From: JBKHBT01 sp046542255
GTDB taxonomy: Bacteria > UBP14 > UBA6098 > JBKHBT01
NCBI GenBank assembly: GCA_046542255.1
Contig: JBKHBT010000009.1
Coordinates: forward strand, 1 to 61,686
Length of the DNA: 61,686 nt
Direction of reading: 5' to 3'
This document shows positions 17,832-28,400 of this stretch, piece by piece; positions within the stretch are counted from its first letter, which is position 1, and every line of letters starts with the position of its first letter. The notes beneath the pieces are model-generated. The model saw only the letters and a program-made list of their open reading frames with translations, had not been told where the DNA came from and searched no databases. The position numbers and the translations under genes were made by a program.

Positions 17832-19913
17832 ATGAGCAATGCAAAAGAAGAAATAAAAAAGCTGCGAAAGCTGATTAGAGAACATAATTATCATTATTAT
17901 GTCGAAAATGAACCTGTCATTTCCGATGAAGAATACGATTCTCTTTTCGATAGATTAAAAAAACTTGAAGAAGAAAATCCCGACTTAATCACTGAAGATT
18001 CGCCCACACAAAGAGTTGGCGCCGAGATTCAGGATGGTTTTTCGACTTATGAACATCGTGTGCCGATGCTTTCTCTTAGCAAGGTTATATCCTTTGAGAA
18101 ATTCAAGGATTTTCACGAACGCATACTTAAGAAACTATCAAAATCCGATATCGAAAATCCTGATTTTGATTATGTCGCAGAACCAAAACTTGATGGCCTC
18201 GCTTTGGAGATAATCTATGAAGATGGACACCTTGTAAAAGCTGCTACACGCGGCAATGGTGTCGTTGGAGAAGATGTCACGCAGAATGTGCGCACTATTA
18301 AACCGATTCCGCTTGTTCTTAACTCCGATAAAGAAGATGTTCCCGCTACTATAGAAGCTCGCGGCGAGGTTATCTTCAAAAAGAAAGATTTCGAGAAGAT
18401 GAACCAAAAACGCCGTGATGAAGGAAAGGATGAATTTGCTAATGCCAGAAATGCAGCATCTGGTTCTTTGCGACAACTGGATCCTTCGGTTACCGCAGAA
18501 AGGCCACTTTCGGCTTTTTTCTATGATATTGGTACATTAGATGGTGTTTCATTAGATTCTCATTCCGAACAACTCGAGTATATGCGAAATCTTGGTATTC
18601 CAACTGTCGAAGATTCTGGTAAACTCGAAAATCCCGATGCCGTTAAAGATTACTTCGAGAAGATATCTGAAAAGCGAGAGTCTCTGCCCTATGAGATAGA
18701 TGGTGTTGTCATAAAGGTTAACCGGCTGGATTATCATGAAACTTTAGGTTCAATATCCCGTTCGCCAAGATGGGCAATCGCATGGAAATTCCCATCGCAA
18801 AGTGCTATGACCAAACTCGATGACATAATCTGGAATGTTGGCAGGACTGGCGCGGTTACTCCGGTGGCAATATTAGAACCGGTTGAAATAGGTGGCGTTA
18901 CCGTCAAAAGAGCTAGCCTTCATAATGAAGATTTGATTGCCGAGAAGGATATTCGTGTCGGCGATAGGATCATGGTCAAACGTGCTGGCGATGTTATACC
19001 TTATGTAGAAGAATCACTCGATGAGTTTCGCGATGGCTCTGAAAAAGAAATTCAGCCACCTGAAATATGCCCTTCATGCGGCACAAAGCTTTACCGCGCT
19101 CCAGATGATGCTTTCCATCGCTGTCCTAATAAAGCCTCCTGTCCTGCGCAAATCAAAGAGAGCATTATTCATTTCGTATCCAAAAATGCAATGGACATAG
19201 ATGGCATCGGGGAGAAACAAATTGAGCAATTCCTATCGAAAAATATCATCGAAACTGCGGCTGATTTATACAATATTTCAAAAGATGAGCTTTTGCCTCT
19301 TGAAAGAATGGGAGAAAAATCAGCAGAAAATATTCTAAATGCTATTGAAGAAAGTAAAAAAAGGCCATTATGGCGTTTTATTAATGCTCTTGGAATACCG
19401 ACTATCGGAAGTCACCTTGCACAGGTACTCGCAGAAAATTTCAAAAATATCGATGAAATTGAAAAGCAATCAGCAGAAAAGCTCGAAGAGATCGATGAAA
19501 TCGGCCCAATTATCGCAGAGAATATATTCAATTATTTCAAAGCCGAAGAAAATATCAAATTAATCGATGAATTCAAAAAAATAGGCATCGATCCAGAATC
19601 GAGCTTATATGTGGAAGAAAAATCCGAACTGCCTTTGGATGGACAAAAGTTTGTTCTTACAGGGAGCTTAAGCAGCATGACAAGAGACGAAGCCAAGCTT
19701 CTTCTGCAGAAACTCGGCGCAAAACCCACATCATCGGTATCTAAAAAGACCGATTTTTTAGTTGTCGGCGAAAATCCCGGCTCGAAGCTGGAAAAAGCCC
19801 AAAAACTCGATATCAATATTATGGATGAAAATGAATTTATCGAATTTCTCAAGAAGCACAATGCAGGCGAACAAAGCCAGCTGCCTGATGATACAAAATC
19901 CTTATTTTCCTAA
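17832..19913 (+). CDS. ligA: NAD-dependent DNA ligase
   Basis: Seals nicks in replication and repair. The 693-residue protein has the NAD-binding Ia region at the N-terminus (HNYHYYVENEPVISDEEYD), the adenylation lysine in KLDG at Lys119, the OB fold (IGGVTVKRASLHNED and VGDRIMVKRAGDVIPYV), a four-Cys zinc finger (CPSCG and CPNKASCPAQ), helix-hairpin-helix repeats, and a C-terminal BRCT domain (KFVLTGSLSSMTRDEAK). All domains are complete. The ATG abuts the hprK stop codon, so it ends a closely packed operon. It is convergent with tex; the 34 bases between them hold a weak TTTTGT/ACAAAA hairpin that could serve as a terminator. Confidence 0.97.
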   Translation: MSNAKEEIKKLRKLIREHNYHYYVENEPVISDEEYDSLFDRLKKLEEENPDLITEDSPTQRVGAEIQDGFSTYEHRVPMLSLSKVISFEKFKDFHERILKKLSKSDIENPDFDYVAEPKLDGLALEIIYEDGHLVKAATRGNGVVGEDVTQNVRTIKPIPLVLNSDKEDVPATIEARGEVIFKKKDFEKMNQKRRDEGKDEFANARNAASGSLRQLDPSVTAERPLSAFFYDIGTLDGVSLDSHSEQLEYMRNLGIPTVEDSGKLENPDAVKDYFEKISEKRESLPYEIDGVVIKVNRLDYHETLGSISRSPRWAIAWKFPSQSAMTKLDDIIWNVGRTGAVTPVAILEPVEIGGVTVKRASLHNEDLIAEKDIRVGDRIMVKRAGDVIPYVEESLDEFRDGSEKEIQPPEICPSCGTKLYRAPDDAFHRCPNKASCPAQIKESIIHFVSKNAMDIDGIGEKQIEQFLSKNIIETAADLYNISKDELLPLERMGEKSAENILNAIEESKKRPLWRFINALGIPTIGSHLAQVLAENFKNIDEIEKQSAEKLEEIDEIGPIIAENIFNYFKAEENIKLIDEFKKIGIDPESSLYVEEKSELPLDGQKFVLTGSLSSMTRDEAKLLLQKLGAKPTSSVSKKTDFLVVGENPGSKLEKAQKLDINIMDENEFIEFLKKHNAGEQSQLPDDTKSLFS

Positions 19914-19947
19914 TTTTTGCTAAATCTTTTTTTGTTAAAACAAAACC

Positions 19948-22245
19948 CTAATCTTTCAGCTTCCTAACCTTGAAACCACGGCTTTTGAAATAGTCCTTGA
20001 GCTTCTGCTCTGGTGGTCTATTATCCTTCTTCTTTGGCGGCTTTTTATGCTGCTGCTTTTTGGTCGGTGATGTTTTTCTTTTCCGTCTTGGTTTTCTCGG
20101 CTTTTTGGGTTGCAAGGCTTTCATAGAAAGAGAAATTCTATTTCTTTTTTTATCCACTTCTATGACTTTAACTTTTACTGTCTGATTAGCCTTGAGAATT
20201 TCAGCGGGATCTTTTACGAATCTATTTGCAATTTCGCTAATATGAATGAGACCATCCTGATGGACACCGATATCGACAAAAGCACCAAATTTAGTAACAT
20301 TGGTTACGATTCCGGGTAAAACCATGCCGACTTCGAGGTCAGAGAGTTTTTTGGCTTTATCAGAAAAGGAAAATGCTTCGAATTCACCACGTGGGTCGCG
20401 GCCTGGTTTGGCGAGTTCTTTTATAATATCGGTGAGTGTGGGCATTCCGATATCATCGGTTACATAATCCTTTAGGTTAATCTTCTGGCGAAGCTCTTTA
20501 TTTTCCATAAGATCTTTGACCTTGACATCGAGGTACTTAGCCATCTTTTCGACTATTGCATAGCTTTCGGGATGAACAGCACTTCTATCAAGTGGATTTT
20601 CTGAATCCCGAACTCTGACAAAACCTGCAGCTTGTTCAAATGCCTTTGGCCCTAATCTTTTGACCTTCAAAAGCTCATCGATTTTCTTGATAGGTCCATT
20701 TTTATTTCGATATTCGACAATATTCCCTGCCAGAGCTGGCCCGAGTCCGGATACATAGCTGAGCAATTGCTTGCTGGAAGTATTGACCTCTACACCAACG
20801 GCATTAACAGCGCTAACTACGACATCGTCCAAAGCCGATTTGAGTTTTTTTTGGTCAACATCATGCTGATACTGGCCTACTCCAATAGATTTGGGATCGA
20901 TTTTTACCAATTCTGCCAGCGGGTCTTGTAGCCTTCTTCCGATAGAAATAGCGCCACGAACAGTTACATCTTCATCCGGAAATTCTTCCCTTGCAACTTT
21001 GGATGCTGAATATATTGAAGCACCCGACTCATTGACATTGACAACAGAAATACCATCGGGTAAATCCAGGCTTTCGATAAATTCGAATGTTTCTCGATTA
21101 CCAGTGCCATTTCCAATGGCAATAGCACTACATTTGTGATTTTCAAGTATATCCGACATTATTTTTCTGGCTTCTTTGGCTTTTTCTTCGGATTGAGTTA
21201 TAAATATGGTCTTATTTTCGAGGAATTTACCCTGCGCATCGAGAGTTACTACCTTGCAACCGGTTCTATATCCAGGGTCGATGGCTATAACAGGTTTTTG
21301 TCCAAGAGGCGGTGCCATAAAGAGTTCACGAAGATTCTTCGCAAATACAATGATAGCCTCATCATCGGCTTTTTCTTTCAAATGATTTCTGTATTCTGTC
21401 TCCATAGATACCGATAGTAATCTTTTATACGCGCTGATTATTGCAAGTTCGACCTGTTCTGAAGCTGGCGATTGGCCTATTACAAATCTTTCATTAAGCA
21501 TTTGAATGCCTTTATCTGTACTGGGTCTTACTTTAACACGTAAAAAGCCTTCGCGTTCTCCACGCATAATTGCCAGATAGCGGTGACTTGGCACTTTAGA
21601 TGCTTTCTCTTCCCAATCGAAATAGTCTCTGAAATTTGAGCCATCTTCTTCTTTGTCTTTGATGACTTTCGATTTCAGTGCTGATTCTTTATAGAAAAAC
21701 TCTCTAAGCTGCTCACGAGCATCTTTATCTTCATTTATCCATTCTGAAATTATATCTCTTGCGCCTTCGAGTGCCTGATTTGCGGTAATAACCTTTTTCT
21801 CTTCATTGACAAATTCTTCTGCTGCCTTTTCCACATCCAATTCGGGATTTTGTGCAAATAGCATTTGTGCGAGCGGTTCTAAACCTCGCTCTTTAGCGAC
21901 TGTGCCTCGTGTTCGCTTCTTGGGTTTGTATGGAAGGTATATATCTTCCAACTCCACAATTGTAGATGCTGCTTCGATGCTTTTTTTCAGTTCATCGGCG
22001 AGAATATCGCGTTCAGCAAGCGATTTTAAGATCGCTTCTCGGCGCTTTTCCAGGTTCTGAGCTTTTTCATAAAGATCTCTGATATCTGTTATCTGTACCT
22101 CGTCGAGAGAACCTGTCTTCTCTTTTCGATATCTTGCGATAAAAGGGACAGTGGCATCATCTTCGAGCAAACCAATCGTTGCTTCGACCTGCCATTTCTT
22201 AAGTTTCAATTCCTCTGTGATTTTTCCAGTGTGTGATAACTCCAT
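19948..22245 (-). CDS. tex: Tex family S1 RNA-binding transcription accessory protein
   Basis: The 765-residue protein has the N-terminal Tex helical region (VPFIARYRKEKTGSLDEVQ), a YqgF/RNase H-like domain with AIDPGYRTGCKV and AIGNGTGNRETFEF, two helix-hairpin-helix elements (YVSGLGPALAGNIVEYR), and a C-terminal S1 domain (GMVLPGIVTNVTKFGAFVDIGVHQDGLIHIS). The last 60 residues are an unusually Lys- and Pro-rich basic tail. Tex binds nucleic acid and affects transcription, but its exact role is not settled. It is monocistronic on the minus strand. An inverted repeat CCCAAAA/TTTTGGG at 22270-22299 lies just upstream and may be an operator. Confidence 0.94.
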   Translation of the reverse strand: MELSHTGKITEELKLKKWQVEATIGLLEDDATVPFIARYRKEKTGSLDEVQITDIRDLYEKAQNLEKRREAILKSLAERDILADELKKSIEAASTIVELEDIYLPYKPKKRTRGTVAKERGLEPLAQMLFAQNPELDVEKAAEEFVNEEKKVITANQALEGARDIISEWINEDKDAREQLREFFYKESALKSKVIKDKEEDGSNFRDYFDWEEKASKVPSHRYLAIMRGEREGFLRVKVRPSTDKGIQMLNERFVIGQSPASEQVELAIISAYKRLLSVSMETEYRNHLKEKADDEAIIVFAKNLRELFMAPPLGQKPVIAIDPGYRTGCKVVTLDAQGKFLENKTIFITQSEEKAKEARKIMSDILENHKCSAIAIGNGTGNRETFEFIESLDLPDGISVVNVNESGASIYSASKVAREEFPDEDVTVRGAISIGRRLQDPLAELVKIDPKSIGVGQYQHDVDQKKLKSALDDVVVSAVNAVGVEVNTSSKQLLSYVSGLGPALAGNIVEYRNKNGPIKKIDELLKVKRLGPKAFEQAAGFVRVRDSENPLDRSAVHPESYAIVEKMAKYLDVKVKDLMENKELRQKINLKDYVTDDIGMPTLTDIIKELAKPGRDPRGEFEAFSFSDKAKKLSDLEVGMVLPGIVTNVTKFGAFVDIGVHQDGLIHISEIANRFVKDPAEILKANQTVKVKVIEVDKKRNRISLSMKALQPKKPRKPRRKRKTSPTKKQQHKKPPKKKDNRPPEQKLKDYFKSRGFKVRKLKD

Positions 22246-22408
22246 AACTCTCTGTGTTTTAATTTTTGACCCAAAAATAACAATTTACGATATTTTGGGA
22301 AGCTTTTCTTTTCCAAAATTTCACAATATGAAAGTATGCATTTTTTTTGACATGTCCAGAACATTTTTGAATTTATCAATTTAAATGCGAATCTTTAAAC
22401 GATAATGA

Positions 22409-22437
22409 TTGACATTTCCTTGTTTTGTTTTTAAAAT
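22409..22437 (+). promoter_or_regulatory. Sigma-70 promoter of the giant secreted protein
   Basis: Consensus TTGACA (22409-22414), a 17-base spacer and TAAAAT (22432-22437). Transcription should begin near 22444, giving a short leader that contains AAGGAGG. Confidence 0.7.
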
Positions 22438-22457
22438 ATATATGAAGTAATATATAT

Positions 22458-22464
22458 AAGGAGG
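22458..22464 (+). promoter_or_regulatory. Ribosome-binding site fixing a TTG start
   Basis: AAGGAGG lies eight bases before the TTG at 22473. That TTG opens the signal peptide MKYFIKFVFFGLLLLG. Confidence 0.7.
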
Positions 22465-22472
22465 AAATAGAT

Positions 22473-25400
22473 TTGAAATATTTTATAAAGTTTGTATTTT
22501 TTGGATTATTGTTACTCGGTGTTACCTTTACAAGTGATCCAATTCTTCAAACGCCACATGAAATCGAATCTGAAGAAGCTGCAGTATCACAAAAGGGCCA
22601 TAACCGTTTTCCAATCCCAAAAGAAATAGCAGAACAGTACATAACAGTCGAAAGCAAAACAGAAGAACTCCGTGCAATCAAGGATTATTATGCGGGCAGG
22701 GATTTTAATTCATCGCTCTATCGCTCTGGCGATGGCCCTGATGAACCTGCTCCAATCGATACCGCAACGATTCGTGCCTTCGATTTTAGTTCAGATGCCA
22801 AAGTGAATACGCCTTCTTTAGGGCAGCAATTCCATCCCGATGTCGCTATCGGCGATGATGGAACGATTTACGTTTGCTGGGCAGAAGTCGATGCATATGA
22901 TCAATATCGAATTTATGCAACACGCTCGCCAGATGACGGCGAAACTTTCTATACAGCCACAGTAGCCTATGGGCCATCAACAAAAGCTGTCAATCGGCCA
23001 TCTATTGCTGTTTCTGGTACTGGTTCTTCGGCAAAGGTCTTTATCGCTTTTGTCTATTATGACGATTACGATGGCTCAGAGGACTTCGATAAGGATGTAT
23101 TTCTCCGGTATTCGACAAATGCGGGGGCATCTTTCCCAAATGCTGTTTCAATTTCCTCAAATGGAAATTATTCAGATCATCCTACTGTCGAGACCGATGC
23201 TTCTGGCTATGTCTATGTTGGCTATACTTATGCATGGTGGACTGGTGGTGGTTGCGATGATGAGGATATCGAAGTCAATGCTACATTGGCTGTATCGAAT
23301 GATGGTGGTGGGAGCTGGTATGGCGCGCGCTATATCGCTTCTGATTCCAAAGACGAATATATGCCACAATTCGGGATTTTTGGTTCCGGGTATTCTTCCA
23401 CTTTGCATTGTGTCTATACTTATGACTACGATGGTGGTAGCGGGACAGATTATGATGTAATGTACCGCAAAGTTACAAATGCAGGCTCGAGCAGCCCTTC
23501 TATTGGAGCCGCTGTTGGTATATCTACTTATACCTACGATGAATATCCCGGAGGCGTCGATACAGACCCTTCCGGTAATCCACAGGTAGCCTATACTCGA
23601 AATGCAGATGTCTATTATAGAAAAAGCTCCGATGGCGGCACAAGTTTCGGAACACCGACAGCGGTATCCACTGTGGCTGCCGATGAAGTAGATGCGAATA
23701 TGGTTACAGATGGCGCGGGAAATCCAATAATTATATGGCGCGATGAAAGAACTGGTTATCCCGATATTTACCTATCTTATTCTAATGATGTCGGCGAGAC
23801 ATTCTCTGAGCCGATAATGGTCAATCAGGAATCGGGAGGCCACAATCAATATTGGCCATCGATAGCTTCGCGCAAAGAACCGTGGACAAGGCATATTGCA
23901 ATTGTGTGGTGGGATGATCGCTGGGATGCTGGCGATATTGTTTATAATGGCAATTATCAAAAAGGTGTCAGGCTTAATGTTACTATAAATCCTGATTATC
24001 CGCCATGGGATCCGATGTCTTTTGAATATTGGTCATTCGATGAAGAATATGAAATTGAGTTTAATTTACCCCGAACATATAATGTTTGGTATGATACTGA
24101 TCATTCGTGGAGTCCGCTTATGGAGCAATATTGGTCTGGCTCGACCCCTTATGAACGTTGGGCTTGCCAGAATCCTGGTGGGTGGTCGGTCGTTCCGGAT
24201 ATTTATTTGAAACCTCCTGACTCAGGCGGTGAATTCGATGTCGATTTTTATCATCAGTACAATATCGTATTTTGGCCAGAACGTGGTAATGATTCCATTT
24301 GCGATGCTACTATGCCAGATGTCGGACTGGATTATACCCGTTTTGGAACAATACATGAAGAAACCTGCAGCGATAGCAGAATAGTAAACGACTGGGTAGA
24401 TCGATTTTCAGACTATAATTTACAAGGCTGGTTCGCGCTCGATCCAACCCAGCGATGGGCTGGTGTTTCGGACGACACAATCGGCACGATCACAGAATCC
24501 GATACAATTCGGCCATTGTACTTCCTTCAGTTTAAGCCTCTTATCCATCTTTTCGGCCCGACAGATACAAATTCTGTCTGCACTGATCTTTACTATTTAT
24601 ATGGCGAAGAGATTGGTGAATGCGGATTATTCGATGAATGGAATGAATGGGTCGATTGCGGCTCTGAACTGGATTTCTCAGACTCCACCGAAAACGGGTG
24701 GCATGCCGTGGATACGACTTACTTTATTCCAACTTCCTACTTCACTACAACAATACGCTATCGCAATGAAGAGATGGTCATAATTAAAAATGATTTTGAC
24801 GAGGGTGGAAATATCAATGTAGATGGCCACACTGTTGCATCTCCAGATACGCAGCTCTGGGGCCCGGCATCGACTCATATAATCGCAGCCATTAGCCCAC
24901 AGGAATTCGGTGATTCGACAAGATACTATTTCTCACATTGGTCAGATAGCGGAACCTTCTCGCATGAAATCACTGTCCCTGAACATGCAATAACATTCAC
25001 AGCATATTTCACGCCGCATTATCATATCACTCTTGAATATACCGGCATCACAGGTGGCCACACGCCGGCCCTGACAGGAGACGGTTGGTATGAAACTGGA
25101 ACATGGGCACCAATTTCTGCCACTGCAGGCTATGATAGCACTTCTGGAATACGATACGGATTTTCACATTGGTCCTCAATTCCCGAAGGCGCCATATTCG
25201 ATGAGCCTACTTCCCCGACTACTGAAGTCATAGTCAATCGCCCATATCGAATTGTTGCCAATTATAATGTTCAATATTCACTCGAGGTGATAAACCCGGA
25301 TGGCTATGGCTATCCTGACCCTCCAGAGGGCATGAATTGGTTCGATGTCGGTTCCGAGGTATATCTCAACGCAGGCTCACCAGATACAATCGATCATATG

Positions 25401-28400
25401 TATTGCACATCATTTAGCGGTACAGGCGCAGTTCCCACTACTGGAACAACTGAAGAAGTCACTATCCGGATAGATGAACCTTCAACCATCACATGGTATT
25501 GGGCCGACCAGCCGATGTTGACTGTAGTTAGCCCATGGAGCGTACCAACGCCCTCTGTTGGTAATCATTGGTATGATCCCGGGACATTTGTCGAAGCATT
25601 TGTTCTTACGCCTTTTGATTTAGGCTCGGCATATCGTTGGGTTTGCACAGGTTATGAGGGCACGAGCGTAATTGGCTCCGGCTCAGCATCAGAAATCGGA
25701 TTTATTATAACAGAAAACTGTACCTTAACATGGCTCTGGCAGGACGAATACAAACTAACTATCACAAATCCCGGTGGATATGATTCACCGATGCCACCTA
25801 TTGGCGAACACTGGTATGAAAATGGCTCCGAGGTTTCGGCATGGGTAACTTCACCCGATGGTGTTATGCATTGTATAGGATACACCGGCTCCGGCTCTGT
25901 TTACCCGACTTCTGGGCCTAGAGATTCTGTCACATTCACAATAACAGCGCCTACATCGATTCAATGGAATTGGGCAAGTACCGAAGAGGTAGTCTCTCTT
26001 ACTATTTACTCCGATTATGGCGATCCGGAGCCTTCTGGCTCTGGTTGGTATGTGCCAGGTACTCCAGTTACTTGCGAAGTCACATCGCCATATTATCCTG
26101 CTGGCATGGATGGCTGGCGATGGAATTGCACTGGATTTACCGGTTATGGAAGCGCACCGAGTGGCTCTGGCTCTTCGACAGGCTCTTGGACAATCTGGAC
26201 CGACTCCGAAATTCATTGGAATTGGGAAGAAGAAGTCAGGCTTTCTATCGATTCTGACCCTCCGGGAATAGACTCTCCTACTCCGCCCTATGGTGATCAT
26301 TGGTACAATCCGGAGACTTTTATATCAGGTTCTGTCGATGCTGTTTTCGAAGATTCTATGGAATGCAATGGTTATGTAGGAACTGGCTCTTTTGCAAGCG
26401 ACGACACTAACTATTTCGAAGGAACAATCGACAATCCCAGCGATATTACATGGATTTGGGAAACCGATAATGTTACTTTGACTGTTATTAGCGAATACGA
26501 TGACGCAAGTTGCGACCCGGATACTGGCGAACATGTATTTGGATCTGGCACCGTTGTTACGGCCACTTGCGACAGTGCTATCTACATTGCCCCCTGGGAA
26601 AGATACAAATGTGTTGGCTTCCGAGGCACAGGAGGCGTACCAACAGGAATAGGCGATTCCGTTACATTTGTTATGGTCGCAAGCGGCGAGCTTACTTGGC
26701 TTTGGGAACATCAATACCGTTTAGAGATTAGCAATCCTGATGGCCATGGAACTCCGGAACCGGATATTGGATATCATTGGTTCGAAGCGGGAGAACTCGT
26801 TACCGGCCGCATCTATCCCAATCCAGATGGCGAATGGTATTGTACCGGTTATACAGGAGCAGGTTGTTTGGAATCTGAACCCGGCGCAGATGAATTTGCA
26901 TTTATCATAACCGGCCGCGCCGAGCTTGAATGGCTATGGACACATGCATCTGATATACTATCATTACATGTTACATCGGATTATGGCGATGCTCATCCAT
27001 CCCCGGGAACACATTATTTTGCACGTGATGCTGTGGTCGAGGCGCGAATGGATACGGCAATATATTACCATGCATCAGATAATAGACATGTTTGCACTGG
27101 AGGAACCGGTGCTGGTTCGGCTCCTTCGAGTTTCGCTGACACAAGTATAACTTTCACACTAACAGAAAATTCTTCCATTCATTGGAACTGGGAGCATCAA
27201 TATGAACTCGAAATTCTTAATCCAGACGGTCATGGAAGGCCTTCTCCCGATGTAGGCAGCTATTGGTATTCCGAATCAACTGAAGTAAACTGCTTTAATG
27301 ACCGCGAAGATGGCGACTTCACATGTATTGGATACTATGCAGTCGGTTCTATTGGAGATGGTTTTGGTAATTTTGTTGACTTTATGATGACTGCCCCCAC
27401 AACCCTGACATGGCGCTGGACTAATTCCGATGACATATCCACGCTAACTGTAACGTCAGATTACGGCTATCCAGTTCCTGCGGTTGGTGTTAGCTATATT
27501 CCAAATGGTACTCTCGTAAGGGCTTATGCGGATTCTTTTGTATACCTCAGCTCCGGCGAAAGATATCGCTGCACCGGTTTCTCTGGTTCTGGTTCTGTTC
27601 CTTCTTCTGGTGAAGACGATGTAGTAGAATTTATCATAAATGAAGATTCCCGTTTAGATTGGGAATGGTCTCAGGAATATTATCTGAGAATGCTTTATTT
27701 CAATTGCGGTGATGCAACTCCATTGCAAACTGGCGAAAACTGGTATCTAGCCGGCTCCGATGCAGATATTTGGACAGAGCCTTCGGTCTCGGATCCAGAG
27801 ACTTTCGAGATGTTCGGTTTTATGAGATGGGAACGCATCCCTTCATCGATAGTTGTCGAAAATATTTACCATCATCCCACAACGGTAACTGTCTCTGCCC
27901 CATGTACGCTTATTGCCCTCTACAACGAAGCTGTCCCATGCACAATAAATATTGATAGCTCCTATAGCTGGACAGATATTTATGCAGATGGCGTCTGGTA
28001 CGAAGACACTCACGAAGAGGTTTTCTGGTGGGGAATCGGTTCACGCCACGATATCGAAGTAGTCGAGTCTCATGATACACTTGGTACTCGCTATATTTTC
28101 GATAATTGGTCGGATTCTGGTGCCAGAGCGCATAATATCGGCCCAATTAGCGGCCCGGATAGCTGGACTGCAAGCTATCGTAAACAGTATGCGCTGACAT
28201 TGCTGAAGTCACCAGCACAGGATTATGGAGAATTATATTTCGATACCGATACAGTATATCTATCGAGTTCTTTAACAAATTGGGTAGATGCCGGATCTAC
28301 GGCGACAATTGGATGTAGCAGCCCGGATGGAACTCCCGGTCATAGATTCATTTTCGATAATTGGTCAGATGGCCTCGGAAGAGTCCATGAAACAGCGACA

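Noticed and set aside
23172..23408. Open frames on other strands inside the giant repeat gene
   Set aside because: Many appear (here and up to 28146), but all are shadows. The main frame has the promoter, ribosome-binding site, signal peptide and repeats.
22473..24000. Calling the propeller region a sialidase enzyme
   Set aside because: Asp-boxes show the fold only. The arginine triad, nucleophile Tyr and acid Asp of sialidases could not be identified.
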